Source: RGIG5612 sp045604025 (lineage in GTDB: Bacteria; Bacillota; Clostridia; Lachnospirales; Lachnospiraceae). Taken from it: a stretch of DNA of 9,866 nucleotides. Where the stretch lies: assembly GCA_045604025.1 (NCBI GenBank), contig JAZUNG010000186.1:1-9866 (forward strand), given 5' to 3'. The position numbers were made by a program, and so were the translations under genes. Position 1 is the first letter of the stretch. Each line of letters opens with the position of its first letter. Below the pieces are notes generated by a model. That model had not been told where the DNA came from and ran no database searches. It saw nothing but the letters and a program-made list of their open reading frames with translations. Below, one piece after another: positions 1 through 6,882 of this stretch.

Positions 1-1
1 G

Positions 2-88
2 CTCGATATCGTAACTTATATCGGAGGCTGCTGCGGAACATCCCCCGAATATATCAGCCGGCTGGCTCAGGTGATCGCAGACAGATAG
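2..88 (+). CDS. Homocysteine S-methyltransferase, C-terminal end (partial)
   Basis: Only the last 28 codons and the TAG stop are in the window; the gene starts to the left. The peptide contains GGCCGTSPEYI, which matches the C-terminal signature of the homocysteine S-methyltransferase domain (MetH N-terminal module, MmuM, BHMT). In that family the paired cysteines are two of the three zinc ligands that activate the homocysteine thiol for methyl transfer. The protein ends 17 residues after the paired cysteines, so no methylenetetrahydrofolate reductase or cobalamin domain follows. It is therefore a stand-alone homocysteine-binding module or a short methyltransferase; the methyl donor cannot be told. 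The hydrolase gene begins 9 bases downstream, suggesting co-transcription. Confidence 0.82.
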   Translation, partial: LDIVTYIGGCCGTSPEYISRLAQVIADR

Positions 89-97
89 AGATTCAGT

Positions 98-973
98 ATG
101 TCATTAACCAGTTTTTTAGTCAGATATTCATTCGGCAGGAATGACAGAAAACGTGATGCCGGACTGACCGCTCCTGATACCATAAAGCGTTTTGATGATA
201 TACAGTATGGATCAGACCCCAAATGGCAGGTTCTGGACATATACAGACCTCTGTCAGCGGATGGCATCCTGCCAGTAATAGTAAATGTCCATGGAGGAGG
301 TTTCGTCTATGGAGATAAGGAGCTGTACCAGTATTACTGTATGGCTCTGGCAGAGCATGGATTTGCAGTGGTCAACTTCACATACAGACTGGCTCCTGAA
401 TTCAAATTCCCCTCTGCCCTGGAAGACACCAGTTCAGTTTTCGGCTGGGTTCTGGAAAATGCCGGAGCATATGGATTTGACGTGAATAATATCTTCGCTG
501 TCGGAGACAGTGCAGGCGCCAATCTGCTGGGGTTGTACTGCTGCATATATTCCAACCCGGATTATGCGCGGAACTTCTCTTTTCCCGCGCCTGTATGTCC
601 GAGAGCTGTCATACTCAACTGCGGCCTCTACAGACAGACCTATTCAAAAAAGAAAGATCTGAACACACTTCTGATGGCCAATCTGATGCCAAACAGAGGC
701 ACCGAGGAAGAATATCACCTGCTCTGTGTGGGTGAACATACCACGCCTGATTTCCCTTCTGCGTTCATCATGACAGGAGAGGGCGATTTTCTTGCAGATC
801 AGGCCCTGCCCTTCTATGAGAATCTTAAAGCTCTGGGAGTAGACACCGAGTATCACTTCTACGGTGACAAGGACCATGTCCTGGGACATGTATTTCAATG
901 CGACATCAGGCTTCCTGAAGCGATAGAATGCACCAGGGATGAATGCGAATTCCTGCGGGAGCGGATCATATAA
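98..973 (+). CDS. Alpha/beta-hydrolase, HSL-type esterase/lipase
   Basis: A 291-residue protein with the full signature of the hormone-sensitive-lipase (alpha/beta-hydrolase 3) group. The oxyanion-hole motif HGGGF is at residues 65-69. The nucleophile elbow GDSAG is at 136-140 with Ser138. Asp230 in GEGDFLAD fits the acid, and His264 in LGHVF the base; His260 is the alternative. The length is typical. There is no signal peptide, so it should act in the cytoplasm on small acyl or acetyl esters; the natural substrate is unknown. The ATG lies 9 bases after the stop of the methyltransferase gene, with a purine-rich but weak ribosome binding site, as expected for a downstream operon gene. A strong hairpin follows the TAA at once, so this is the last gene of its transcript. 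Family is confident, substrate is not. Confidence 0.88.
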   Translation: MSLTSFLVRYSFGRNDRKRDAGLTAPDTIKRFDDIQYGSDPKWQVLDIYRPLSADGILPVIVNVHGGGFVYGDKELYQYYCMALAEHGFAVVNFTYRLAPEFKFPSALEDTSSVFGWVLENAGAYGFDVNNIFAVGDSAGANLLGLYCCIYSNPDYARNFSFPAPVCPRAVILNCGLYRQTYSKKKDLNTLLMANLMPNRGTEEEYHLLCVGEHTTPDFPSAFIMTGEGDFLADQALPFYENLKALGVDTEYHFYGDKDHVLGHVFQCDIRLPEAIECTRDECEFLRERII

Positions 974-1011
974 AAAGGCAGGGGACCCTCCCCTGCCCTG
1001 TTATTATTTTT
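972..1011. terminator. Bidirectional Rho-independent terminator
   Basis: GGCAGGGG (977-984) pairs perfectly with CCCCTGCC (990-997) across a 5-base loop. On the plus strand a T-rich run (1001-1011) follows. On the minus strand the five A at 972-976 become a short U run. It therefore closes both the hydrolase gene and the convergent CapA-like gene, whose stop codon is inside the T-rich side. Confidence 0.85.
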
Positions 1012-2434
1012 CCGCCGGGATATCTGCCTGTCCCAGTGATCTTCTGTATTCAATAAATGTTTCTCCCAGTCTGCCCATCGTTCTGTTATAGGATTCCTGC
1101 GCATCCCAGACATTATCTGTAGCCCAGCTGTCCGGAGCCATAGCCGGATCCAGAGGAACTATCCTGAATGTGTAGTCATCCTGTACCCATGTCGGGACAG
1201 CATCCACGCCTCCGATCTTCACATCACCATTGTTGTACTTGTCAATCTTAACGATGAAAATAACACCGTCTTCAGTATATCCGCGATAATCATCTTCGTT
1301 CATATACTGCCTGCGCTGATTAGACAGCTCATTTCCCATGGAATACAGGCATATGGTCTGATGTCCGTCAGCGCTTTCCAGTACGTCAAACTCCTGTACT
1401 ACATGAGGGTGTCCGCCGATGATCACATCAACTCCCAGATCGCACAGTTTCTGTGCCATCTCTGTCTGTATACCGTTCGGATAATCCTGATACTCCTCTC
1501 CCCAGTGCATGAAGAACATCTTGACTTCGCAGCCTAGTTCGTCCATTGCCTTCAGCTGCTCTTTGGCGTCTGCATAGAACGCGTCAAGGTCATCGTAGTT
1601 AAACGTATTGACCAGTTCTGTATCATCTTCATCCAGAGGAATGAAGTTCAGCGACTTCTCGTAATATGATCCCGGTCCTGTTTCATAGGTATAGTTGATC
1701 ATACCGAGTTTTATATCATTGACCGTTTTAGTCAGGATAAACGGCTTGCTGGTACTTCTTCTTGTTCCGAAATACTCCAGTCCGCATTTATCCAGCACAT
1801 CCTGAGTATGGTGCAGACCGTAGCTGCCTGTATCATATGTGTGGTTATTGGCTGTCGTACAGATATCCACGCCTGCGTTCTTCAGGGTAACTGCAACATT
1901 TTCCGGAGATGCGAACGGATTGCTGGAATAACCATACCCGTCATTGGGGTCTACCAGCGTGACCTCCAGGTTGGCTATCATCAGATCCACCTGCTCATAA
2001 TATGAACTGATATAGGAAAATGCCCCTGAGAAATCGTGATGGTCTCCCATATCAAATACATTTAATACAGTAGGATGGATCAGGATATCACCTGTCGATC
2101 CTATGGTCACTGAAGATACCAGTCTGACCTCCTCAGGAGGTATCTCCGTGGTCTGTTCGGAATCTGACTCTCCCTCTGAAGGGATGACCGTCTCCTGCCC
2201 GGAAGCAGAACCCTTTTTTCCTCCGCCTGAAGGATCAGTTGAGGATTTACCTTTGGGTATGCACAGGATCACTATCAGGGCGATGACAGCTACTGCCAGT
2301 CCCAGAAGCACATACTTAACGAAGGGTTTCAGTCTCCTTCTGTGTCTGCGCTTCTTACGTTTTACAGGCTGCCTGTTGCCTGTCTGAGTACTGTAAGCTC
2401 TTGTATTTCTGTTTACGGGTCTCTTCTGAGTCAT
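1004..2434 (-). CDS. CapA family protein, membrane-anchored metallophosphatase-like
   Basis: A 476-residue protein with a basic cytoplasmic N-terminus (residues 1-38, rich in Lys and Arg) and one transmembrane segment at about 39-60. A low-complexity Ser/Gly/Glu linker follows to about 105, then a CapA/PGA_cap calcineurin-like domain. Motifs in order: GSTGDILIH (112-120), ANLEVTL (154-160), TANNHTYDTG (194-203), MHWGEEY (309-315), GGHPHVVQ (340-347) and YSMGN (364-368). These supply the Asp, Asn and His residues expected to bind a metal pair. The catalytic domain would face outside the membrane. CapA homologues take part in poly-gamma-glutamate capsule assembly or release, but no capB, capC or pgs gene is visible here, so a capsule role is not shown; an envelope role is inferred. 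The start is supported by GGAGAA just upstream of the ATG. The gene is single, convergent with the hydrolase and divergent from the surface protease. Confidence 0.86.
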   Translation of the reverse strand: MTQKRPVNRNTRAYSTQTGNRQPVKRKKRRHRRRLKPFVKYVLLGLAVAVIALIVILCIPKGKSSTDPSGGGKKGSASGQETVIPSEGESDSEQTTEIPPEEVRLVSSVTIGSTGDILIHPTVLNVFDMGDHHDFSGAFSYISSYYEQVDLMIANLEVTLVDPNDGYGYSSNPFASPENVAVTLKNAGVDICTTANNHTYDTGSYGLHHTQDVLDKCGLEYFGTRRSTSKPFILTKTVNDIKLGMINYTYETGPGSYYEKSLNFIPLDEDDTELVNTFNYDDLDAFYADAKEQLKAMDELGCEVKMFFMHWGEEYQDYPNGIQTEMAQKLCDLGVDVIIGGHPHVVQEFDVLESADGHQTICLYSMGNELSNQRRQYMNEDDYRGYTEDGVIFIVKIDKYNNGDVKIGGVDAVPTWVQDDYTFRIVPLDPAMAPDSWATDNVWDAQESYNRTMGRLGETFIEYRRSLGQADIPAEK

Positions 2435-2572
2435 TTATTATTCTCCATAAAGGGTTTGATTCTTGTTCGGTTTCGTGATTATATATCCTATCATACTGGG
2501 AGTTTTTTCTCAACAACCGATGTCACTGACCTTTTCTTCATATGCAGGCTATATTTATGTGCTATTTATACA

Positions 2573-2597
2573 AAATTGTATAAATATTGTACAATTT
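2573..2597. promoter_or_regulatory. Perfect dyad, candidate operator
   Basis: AAATTGTA (2573-2580) is repeated in inverted form as TACAATTT (2590-2597) with a 9-base centre. The right arm covers the place of the -35 region of the downstream promoter. That position suits a repressor site for the surface-protease gene. The block is AT-rich, so chance is possible. No regulator gene lies next to it. Confidence 0.45.
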
Positions 2598-2618
2598 ATT
2601 TCGGTAATATAGTATAAT
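2590..2618 (+). promoter_or_regulatory. Probable sigma-A promoter of the surface protease gene
   Basis: A perfect TATAAT lies at 2613-2618. With a 17-base spacer the -35 hexamer would be TACAAT (2590-2595), a poor match; TTGTAC at 2587-2592 fits better but gives a 20-base spacer. The 5' leader would be about 55-60 bases and ends in GAGGAA, 8 bases before the ATG at 2683. The -10 call is good and the -35 uncertain, which would fit a regulated promoter. Confidence 0.55.
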
Positions 2619-2682
2619 GATATCGGATCTCGTTACAATTCATTTAAAACTGTATATAAATATTTGATGTGAGGAATTTACT

Positions 2683-3978
2683 ATGAAAAAACGACTTGTA
2701 TCAGTACTTATTACCCTTTTAATGATTTTCTCAATCCTGCCGCAGTCTGTGGCAGCACGTACCCCTGTAGATGTAGATTTTCCGGATATTGATGATCAGA
2801 TCATTGAATCCAGTACTCTTGCATCGATCATCGCTCAGCTTGGAGATGAGCATCAGGATCCATTTGACTTTATTAATGCGGAAGATGCTCAGGAGCTGAC
2901 AGACGATTATACTCTGCCGGCTTATTTTGATCTTCGTAATGTAGACGGACAGAGCTATGTTACAGGTGTAAGGAGTCAGTCACCATTCGGAAGCTGCTGG
3001 AGTTTCGCTGCGATAGCTGCTGCTGAAAGCAGTATCCTGGCATCCGAGATCGATGGCACCATCCCGGGTCTTGCGGATGGTTATACTCCTGACACACTGA
3101 ACCTCTCCGAAAAACAGGTAGCTTATTTCTCAACTGTGGGCATCCATGATCCTGACAATCTCCAGAACGGAGAAGGCGTGGACTCAGAAGGTGCTTCCTC
3201 AGAGATGATCATGAGTCGGGGCGGCAACGCCATCATAGCAACCAATGTATTTGCATCCGGTATCGGCCCTGTTCACGAGGACAAAGAGGTGAATGGCACA
3301 TATCCGTATAAGTATATGGGCAAGAACGGTACCACTGAAAAAGCCCTGATCATTGATTATGAAACCGGTGAATATACATGGCAGAACTACTGCTATGATG
3401 CTGAAGATGACTGGTCCCTTCCTGAAGCACTCAGATTTGAAAGAGACTATTCTCTCCGTGAGTCCAAGATCCTGCCGGCTCCTGCAGGCATGAACAGTGA
3501 CGGAACCTACAAGTATAATGAGGCTGCTACGATTGCCATGAAGCATGAACTGCTGCAGCACAGAGCCATTGATATCAGCTTCTGCGCTGATACCAGCCAG
3601 CCTACTCAGGACCCTGACAGTACGATGTATATCAGCGAAAACTGGGCACATTACACATTCACTCCCCAGTACTCCAATCATGCTGTAACCGTGGTTGGAT
3701 GGGACGATAACTATCCAAAGGAGAATTTTCTTTCAGGTGAAGCCGAAGGTATGCTTCCGGATGGAAGTATCGTTACCGTCAGCAAAACTCCTCCTCACGA
3801 CGGTGCATGGCTGGTCAAGAACAGCTGGGGCAGCGGTGAAGAGGAATTCCCTGACAAAGCCGGCGGAAACTGGGGCTCCTCCAGGGTTAAGACCGGATCC
3901 CCTATGACAAAAATGCTGAAACCACAAATGTCCATACAGGTTATTTCTGGCTGTCATATTATGACCAGTCACTGTTAA
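2683..3978 (+). CDS. 5' fragment: signal peptide and papain-like (C1) cysteine protease domain
   Basis: This 431-residue reading frame is the part of the broken surface-protein gene that has its own start and GAGGAA ribosome binding site. Residues 1-25 are a signal peptide: MKKR, a hydrophobic core, then SVAA before the likely cleavage site. A short pro-like stretch follows. The C1 peptidase residues are all there: Gln99 (oxyanion), Cys105 in FGSCWSF, His333 in NHAVTVVGW and Asn380 in VKNSWG. The Cys-to-His distance is about 228 residues, longer than in papain, due to inserted loops. The true sequence ends near residue 407. The last 24 codons are out of frame: the expected GYFWLSYYD strand, which closes the papain fold, is encoded in another frame at about 3939-3965. 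The product as read would lose the final strands and every anchoring domain, so it is probably inactive unless the frame is corrected. Confidence 0.8.
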   Translation: MKKRLVSVLITLLMIFSILPQSVAARTPVDVDFPDIDDQIIESSTLASIIAQLGDEHQDPFDFINAEDAQELTDDYTLPAYFDLRNVDGQSYVTGVRSQSPFGSCWSFAAIAAAESSILASEIDGTIPGLADGYTPDTLNLSEKQVAYFSTVGIHDPDNLQNGEGVDSEGASSEMIMSRGGNAIIATNVFASGIGPVHEDKEVNGTYPYKYMGKNGTTEKALIIDYETGEYTWQNYCYDAEDDWSLPEALRFERDYSLRESKILPAPAGMNSDGTYKYNEAATIAMKHELLQHRAIDISFCADTSQPTQDPDSTMYISENWAHYTFTPQYSNHAVTVVGWDDNYPKENFLSGEAEGMLPDGSIVTVSKTPPHDGAWLVKNSWGSGEEEFPDKAGGNWGSSRVKTGSPMTKMLKPQMSIQVISGCHIMTSHC

Positions 3979-4793
3979 ATGCAGGAACATTTATATTTGA
4001 CAAGGCCGATGTCGGAGATGACTACTTTATCGATCAGCATGACAATATGAACTGCGGAGCTGTCAGGTCAGCAAGAGCAGATGACGTGATCAAAATGGCA
4101 AATGCTTTTCAGGCAAGAGAATGCCAGATCCTGGAAGAAGTCTCCTGTATGACCACTTATCCGAATACAGAAGTAACATACGAGATATACTTGATCGCAG
4201 ATACCAAAGGAGGCATTGTTGAAAATCCGGAATTCGGTATATGTGTAGAAAGCATGACCGAAACATATGAGTATGGAGGATTCCACAAATGTAATATCAA
4301 TGATGTCCTGCTCCAGAAAGATCAGCTCTACTCTATCGTAGTTACTCAGAAGACAGGCGGACAGTATGCTGCGAATGTCATGGCAGATGCCAGTTCAGAA
4401 GGCATTGGCAGCGGGCTTTCTTATGTGGGCATCATAAATGCATCTGAGAGTTTTCTGTACGTGGATGGAGAATGGAGAGACTACTCCGACACTGAACTGC
4501 AGGATCAGCTCGCAAAGAACATTTCTCTTTCAGACGAACTTGAGGTGCCTACATTCGACAACTTCCCTATCAAAGGATTTTGCAAAAAAACCGGTAATAA
4601 TCTGTATTTCAGTGTTACATCTCAATCTACTTTAGAAAACATGGTTAATCTGGCTTTGGGACTGGACAACGGTATACACCGCTCCAGTGACACCTCAGAG
4701 TCGGATTCTATGGTGATCCCGATCTGTTCCCGGATTCAGATAATATCATCACCTGGTTCCTGGACGCTGGCGCCAAAGGCAAGGTCAGCTTAA
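3903..4793 (+). pseudogene. Middle fragment: end of protease fold and lectin-like domain
   Basis: Frame 3 is open from after a TAA at 3888-3890 to 4793 and continues the protein from 3903 with YDKNAETTNVHTGYFWLSYY, the missing end of the papain fold. The next part includes ANAFQARECQILEEVSCMTT and VTYEIYLIADTKGG. This resembles the lectin-like beta-sandwich that follows C1 proteases in clostridial surface proteins. Sequence after about 4709 in this frame is out-of-frame tail. The first in-frame ATG (4047) has no convincing ribosome binding site, so independent translation is unlikely. Confidence 0.68.
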
Positions 4794-6028
4794 CACAGGA
4801 TCCTGTCAATCCTCACAGAGGAACCATTGCAGCTATCAGTGAAACCGGTTATGATCCGGTTTTCTTTGGTGTAACTGTTGACGGCATAGGGACCTCGGTT
4901 CTGGCTGTATATGTTCATAGGATTTCGCTAGGATTAGATCTTGACTTCCCAAATAACAATTATCTGTATGAATATACAGGTGAAGCTATTGTTCCGAATG
5001 CAACTCCCATTCCGTATGGTTGGGCTCCTGTTAAAGATGTACACTATACACTGGATTTTGAGAACAATATCAATTGCGGAGTAGCTACGGTCACAGCAAC
5101 AGCTATCTCTCCTATCACAGGTGCGTGTACTGGTTATTTTGTCATATACCCTGCTCAGGCTGCTATTGAGAGCCTGACGGAAGGAGGCGGAGAACTGACA
5201 GTTAAGCTCCGTGATCAGTCCGCTTCCGGGCTGAGCGGATACCGTATCCAGTACAGAGAAGAAGGCAGCGAAGAATGGCAGGAGACCACCATCACTGCAA
5301 CTTCTACAGAAGCAGTGATTACAGGTCTTAGCGCAGGTAAGAAATACGAGGTGAGAGCCGCCGGATATATCCAGTTCACCGAGGAAGAAATATATATGTT
5401 CTGGGGTGATGTTGCAGAGATCAACTATGGCAGAGACAGCGACATCATCACCAGCGATCCCATTGAAGAGAAATCTGAACCGGAAGAGCCTCTGTTCCCT
5501 GACGTGCCGCTGACCCACAGCTACTATAATGCAGTTAAATGGGCAGCTGAAAACAATATCGCCAGCGGCTATAAAAATGGTCTGTTCGGTATAAACGATA
5601 ATGTAACCCGTGGTCAGGTAGTCATGTTCCTGTGGAGAGCAGCAGGTAAGCCTGTGCCTCAGAAGAACACACAGACATTCTCAGACGTTCCGACTAAACA
5701 TTCCTTCTACAAGGCTTTCCAGTGGGCCAGCGACCAGGGAATAGCTGCCGGATACTCGGGTGACAGAGCCGGAATATTCGGCGTAAATGACAGCTGTACG
5801 CGAGGACAGATCGTAACCTTCCTGTGGAGATATGCAGGTAAACCTGCACCTGAAGGACATACTCAGACATTCAGTGATGTCAAGACCAGCAGCAATTTCT
5901 ATAAGGCCATCCAATGGGCCAGCGAGCAGAAGATCACAGCAGGTTACAAGGATGGTACATTTGGTGTGAACAAGACCTGTACAAGAGGCCACTGCGTAAC
6001 GTTCCTGTACAGGATGCTGGGACAGTAA
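4709..6028 (+). pseudogene. 3' fragment: Ig-like modules, Fn3 and three SLH repeats
   Basis: Frame 2 is open from after a TGA at 4688-4690 to the TAA at 6026-6028. From 4709 it reads YGDPDLFPDSDNIITWFLD, then a Big2-like stretch ending VTVDGIGTSVLAVYV. A YTGEAIVPNATP...HYTLDFENN...GVATVTATA module follows, a beta-sandwich common in clostridial surface proteins. Next is an Fn3 domain (about 5155-5440; ESLTEGGGELTVKLRD, YRIQYREEGSEEW, ITGLSAGKKYEVRAAGY). Three SLH repeats complete it. The first possible start is a GTG at 5315 inside Fn3, with no ribosome binding site or signal peptide. Without the upstream part this segment cannot be exported. Confidence 0.7.
5495..6028 (+). repeat. Three SLH repeats in the coding sequence
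   Basis: Repeats begin at 5495 (FPDVPLTHSYYNAVKW), 5678 (FSDVPTKHSFYKAFQW) and 5870 (FSDVKTSSNFYKAIQW), at 183 and 192 bases spacing. Each carries the glycine-turn GY..G.FG.N and then TRG[QH]..[MT]FL[WY]R. The usual SLH motif TRAE is TRGQ, TRGQ and TRGH here. Three repeats make one complete cell-wall polymer binding unit. Confidence 0.85.
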
Positions 6029-6093
6029 GGCCCGGAAAAACAGTATAACAAGCTTGGGTAGGATGATCGTTCACCAGCCTTTGTAAAACAAAT

Positions 6094-6130
6094 AAGGATG
6101 CCATCTGCAAAATACACAGATGGCATCCTT
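6094..6130. terminator. Long hairpin, bidirectional terminator
   Basis: A perfect 14-bp stem, AAGGATGCCATCTG (6094-6107) with CAGATGGCATCCTT (6117-6130), encloses a 9-base loop. It lies between the convergent ends of the surface-protein gene (stop 6028) and the response regulator (stop 6134). The minus-strand side continues into a U-rich stretch (ATTTGTTTTACA), so it works best for the regulator. The plus-strand side has only a weak T run. Confidence 0.75.
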
Positions 6131-6133
6131 TAG

Positions 6134-6748
6134 TCATGTCCTGATCATTTTTCTGAGTCCGGTCAGCTGATCCATATTTACACCCAGGATCTTTGCGATC
6201 TGCATCAGTGTGGCTACATCCGTGACACGCTCTCCCGACTCCCACCTGTAGATAGACTGAAGCGAAACCTGCATCTGCTCAGCCAGCTCATTTTTCGACA
6301 TATTTCTTTTCTGTCTGTACAAGCTGATCCTTGCACCCAATACTGTATTTCCGGAATACTGGGCTTCTATCATCTCCTCTGTGATATTTGACACCGGAAA
6401 ACGCAGGTTCTTCATGGCTTTGCGGATCCTCTCCGTACTGACAGGTTTTACCAGAAAAGCGCTGGCAAATGTATTGTAACTGTCCAGAGCATATTTTTCA
6501 TGACCGGTAACATAAATGATATTGGTCTTCGGATATTTGTCCAGGATCCTTTCTGCCAGTGTGAGGCCATTCATCCCGGGCATGTCAATATCCATAAAGA
6601 TCACGTCAAAATGCTCTTTATCACACAGCGCTTCAACTTTCAGCGAATCACTGCAACCGGATACAACTGCCTCAGGAACGATCCCCTTCAGTTCATCTAT
6701 GATATCTTCAACGATCAGCGGATGATCATCCACAACAAGGATCTTCAT
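6134..6748 (-). CDS. Orphan response regulator, receiver domain plus XRE-type HTH
   Basis: A 204-residue protein. Residues 1-118 are a CheY-like receiver: the acidic pair Asp7-Asp8, phospho-acceptor Asp53 in FMDIDMPGMNG, Thr81 and Lys101 in FLVKPVS are all present, so it should accept phosphate. Residues about 135-196 form a Cro/C1-type helix-turn-helix: LGARISLYRQKRNMSKNELA, then VSLQSIYRWESGERVTD. Most response regulators carry winged-helix, LuxR or LytTR outputs, so a phage-repressor-type output is uncommon. No histidine kinase gene is within the window, so its partner is elsewhere or it senses another phosphodonor. The start has AGGAG a few bases upstream and its own promoter (6770-6798). 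Its targets are unknown; autoregulation and control of the neighbouring operon or surface protein are possible but not shown. Confidence 0.9.
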   Translation of the reverse strand: MKILVVDDHPLIVEDIIDELKGIVPEAVVSGCSDSLKVEALCDKEHFDVIFMDIDMPGMNGLTLAERILDKYPKTNIIYVTGHEKYALDSYNTFASAFLVKPVSTERIRKAMKNLRFPVSNITEEMIEAQYSGNTVLGARISLYRQKRNMSKNELAEQMQVSLQSIYRWESGERVTDVATLMQIAKILGVNMDQLTGLRKMIRT

Positions 6749-6769
6749 TGAATCTCCTTTCTGATGTTA

Positions 6770-6798
6770 ATTGTATCATCATACATTTGTTCTCTCAA
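6770..6798 (-). promoter_or_regulatory. Sigma-A promoter of the response regulator
   Basis: Read on the minus strand, TTGAGA (6793-6798) and TACAAT (6770-6775) are 17 bases apart, 5 of 6 and 5 of 6 matches to consensus. The leader would be about 15 bases plus the ribosome binding site, so the regulator is transcribed separately from the operon upstream. Confidence 0.68.
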
Positions 6799-6802
6799 CA
6801 GT

Positions 6803-6840
6803 AAATATCCGGGACGATGTAAACATCATCCCGGATATTT
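6803..6840 (-). terminator. Hairpin ending the amidohydrolase operon
   Basis: A stem of 16 pairs with one C/A mismatch (6803-6819 with 6824-6840) closes a four-base TAAA loop. It lies 42 bases after the stop of the amidohydrolase gene and directly before the regulator promoter. The following minus-strand bases (TACTGTTG) are a poor U tract, so termination may be partial. Confidence 0.55.
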
Positions 6841-6882
6841 ATGTTGTTTGTCTGGCTTTTATTTAGCTGCAAATTACAGTTA

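Larger units (their letters stand above)
2683..6028 (+). pseudogene. Secreted papain-like protease with lectin-like, Ig-like, Fn3 and SLH domains, broken by two frameshifts
   Basis: One large gene is readable across three frames. Joining the frames by adding one base at each of two places gives a continuous product of about 1115 residues. Order: signal peptide (1-25), C1-type papain-like protease (about 75-430), lectin-like domain (about 440-600), Ig-like modules (about 680-825), Fn3 (about 826-920) and three SLH repeats (about 939-1115). The SLH repeats normally hold such proteins non-covalently on pyruvylated cell-wall polymers. The product would be an anchored surface protease, possibly for adhesion or protein degradation. 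Break 1 is between 3891 and 3903: frame 1 must switch to frame 3, most simply by one missing C in CCCC (3899-3902). Break 2 is between 4691 and 4711, most simply one missing T near 4707-4709. The domains are well preserved on both sides, so the damage is recent or is a sequencing or assembly error. Confidence 0.85.

Noticed and set aside
1004..2434. A capsule or poly-gamma-glutamate synthesis locus
   Set aside because: Only a CapA-type protein is present; no ligase or transporter gene of that pathway is next to it.
3199..3681. A 160-codon minus-strand frame inside the protease
   Set aside because: It overlaps the region between the catalytic Cys and His of the protease and has no recognisable feature.
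3895..3906. Programmed -1 ribosomal frameshift in the protease
   Set aside because: The bases do not form a proper X XXY YYZ heptamer in the zero frame, I saw no clear downstream stem, and a second break of the same kind 800 bases later favours mutation or sequence error.
4934..5518. A 194-codon minus-strand frame opposite the Fn3 region
   Set aside because: Cysteine- and arginine-rich shadow of the surface-protein gene; the plus-strand frame reads as known domains.
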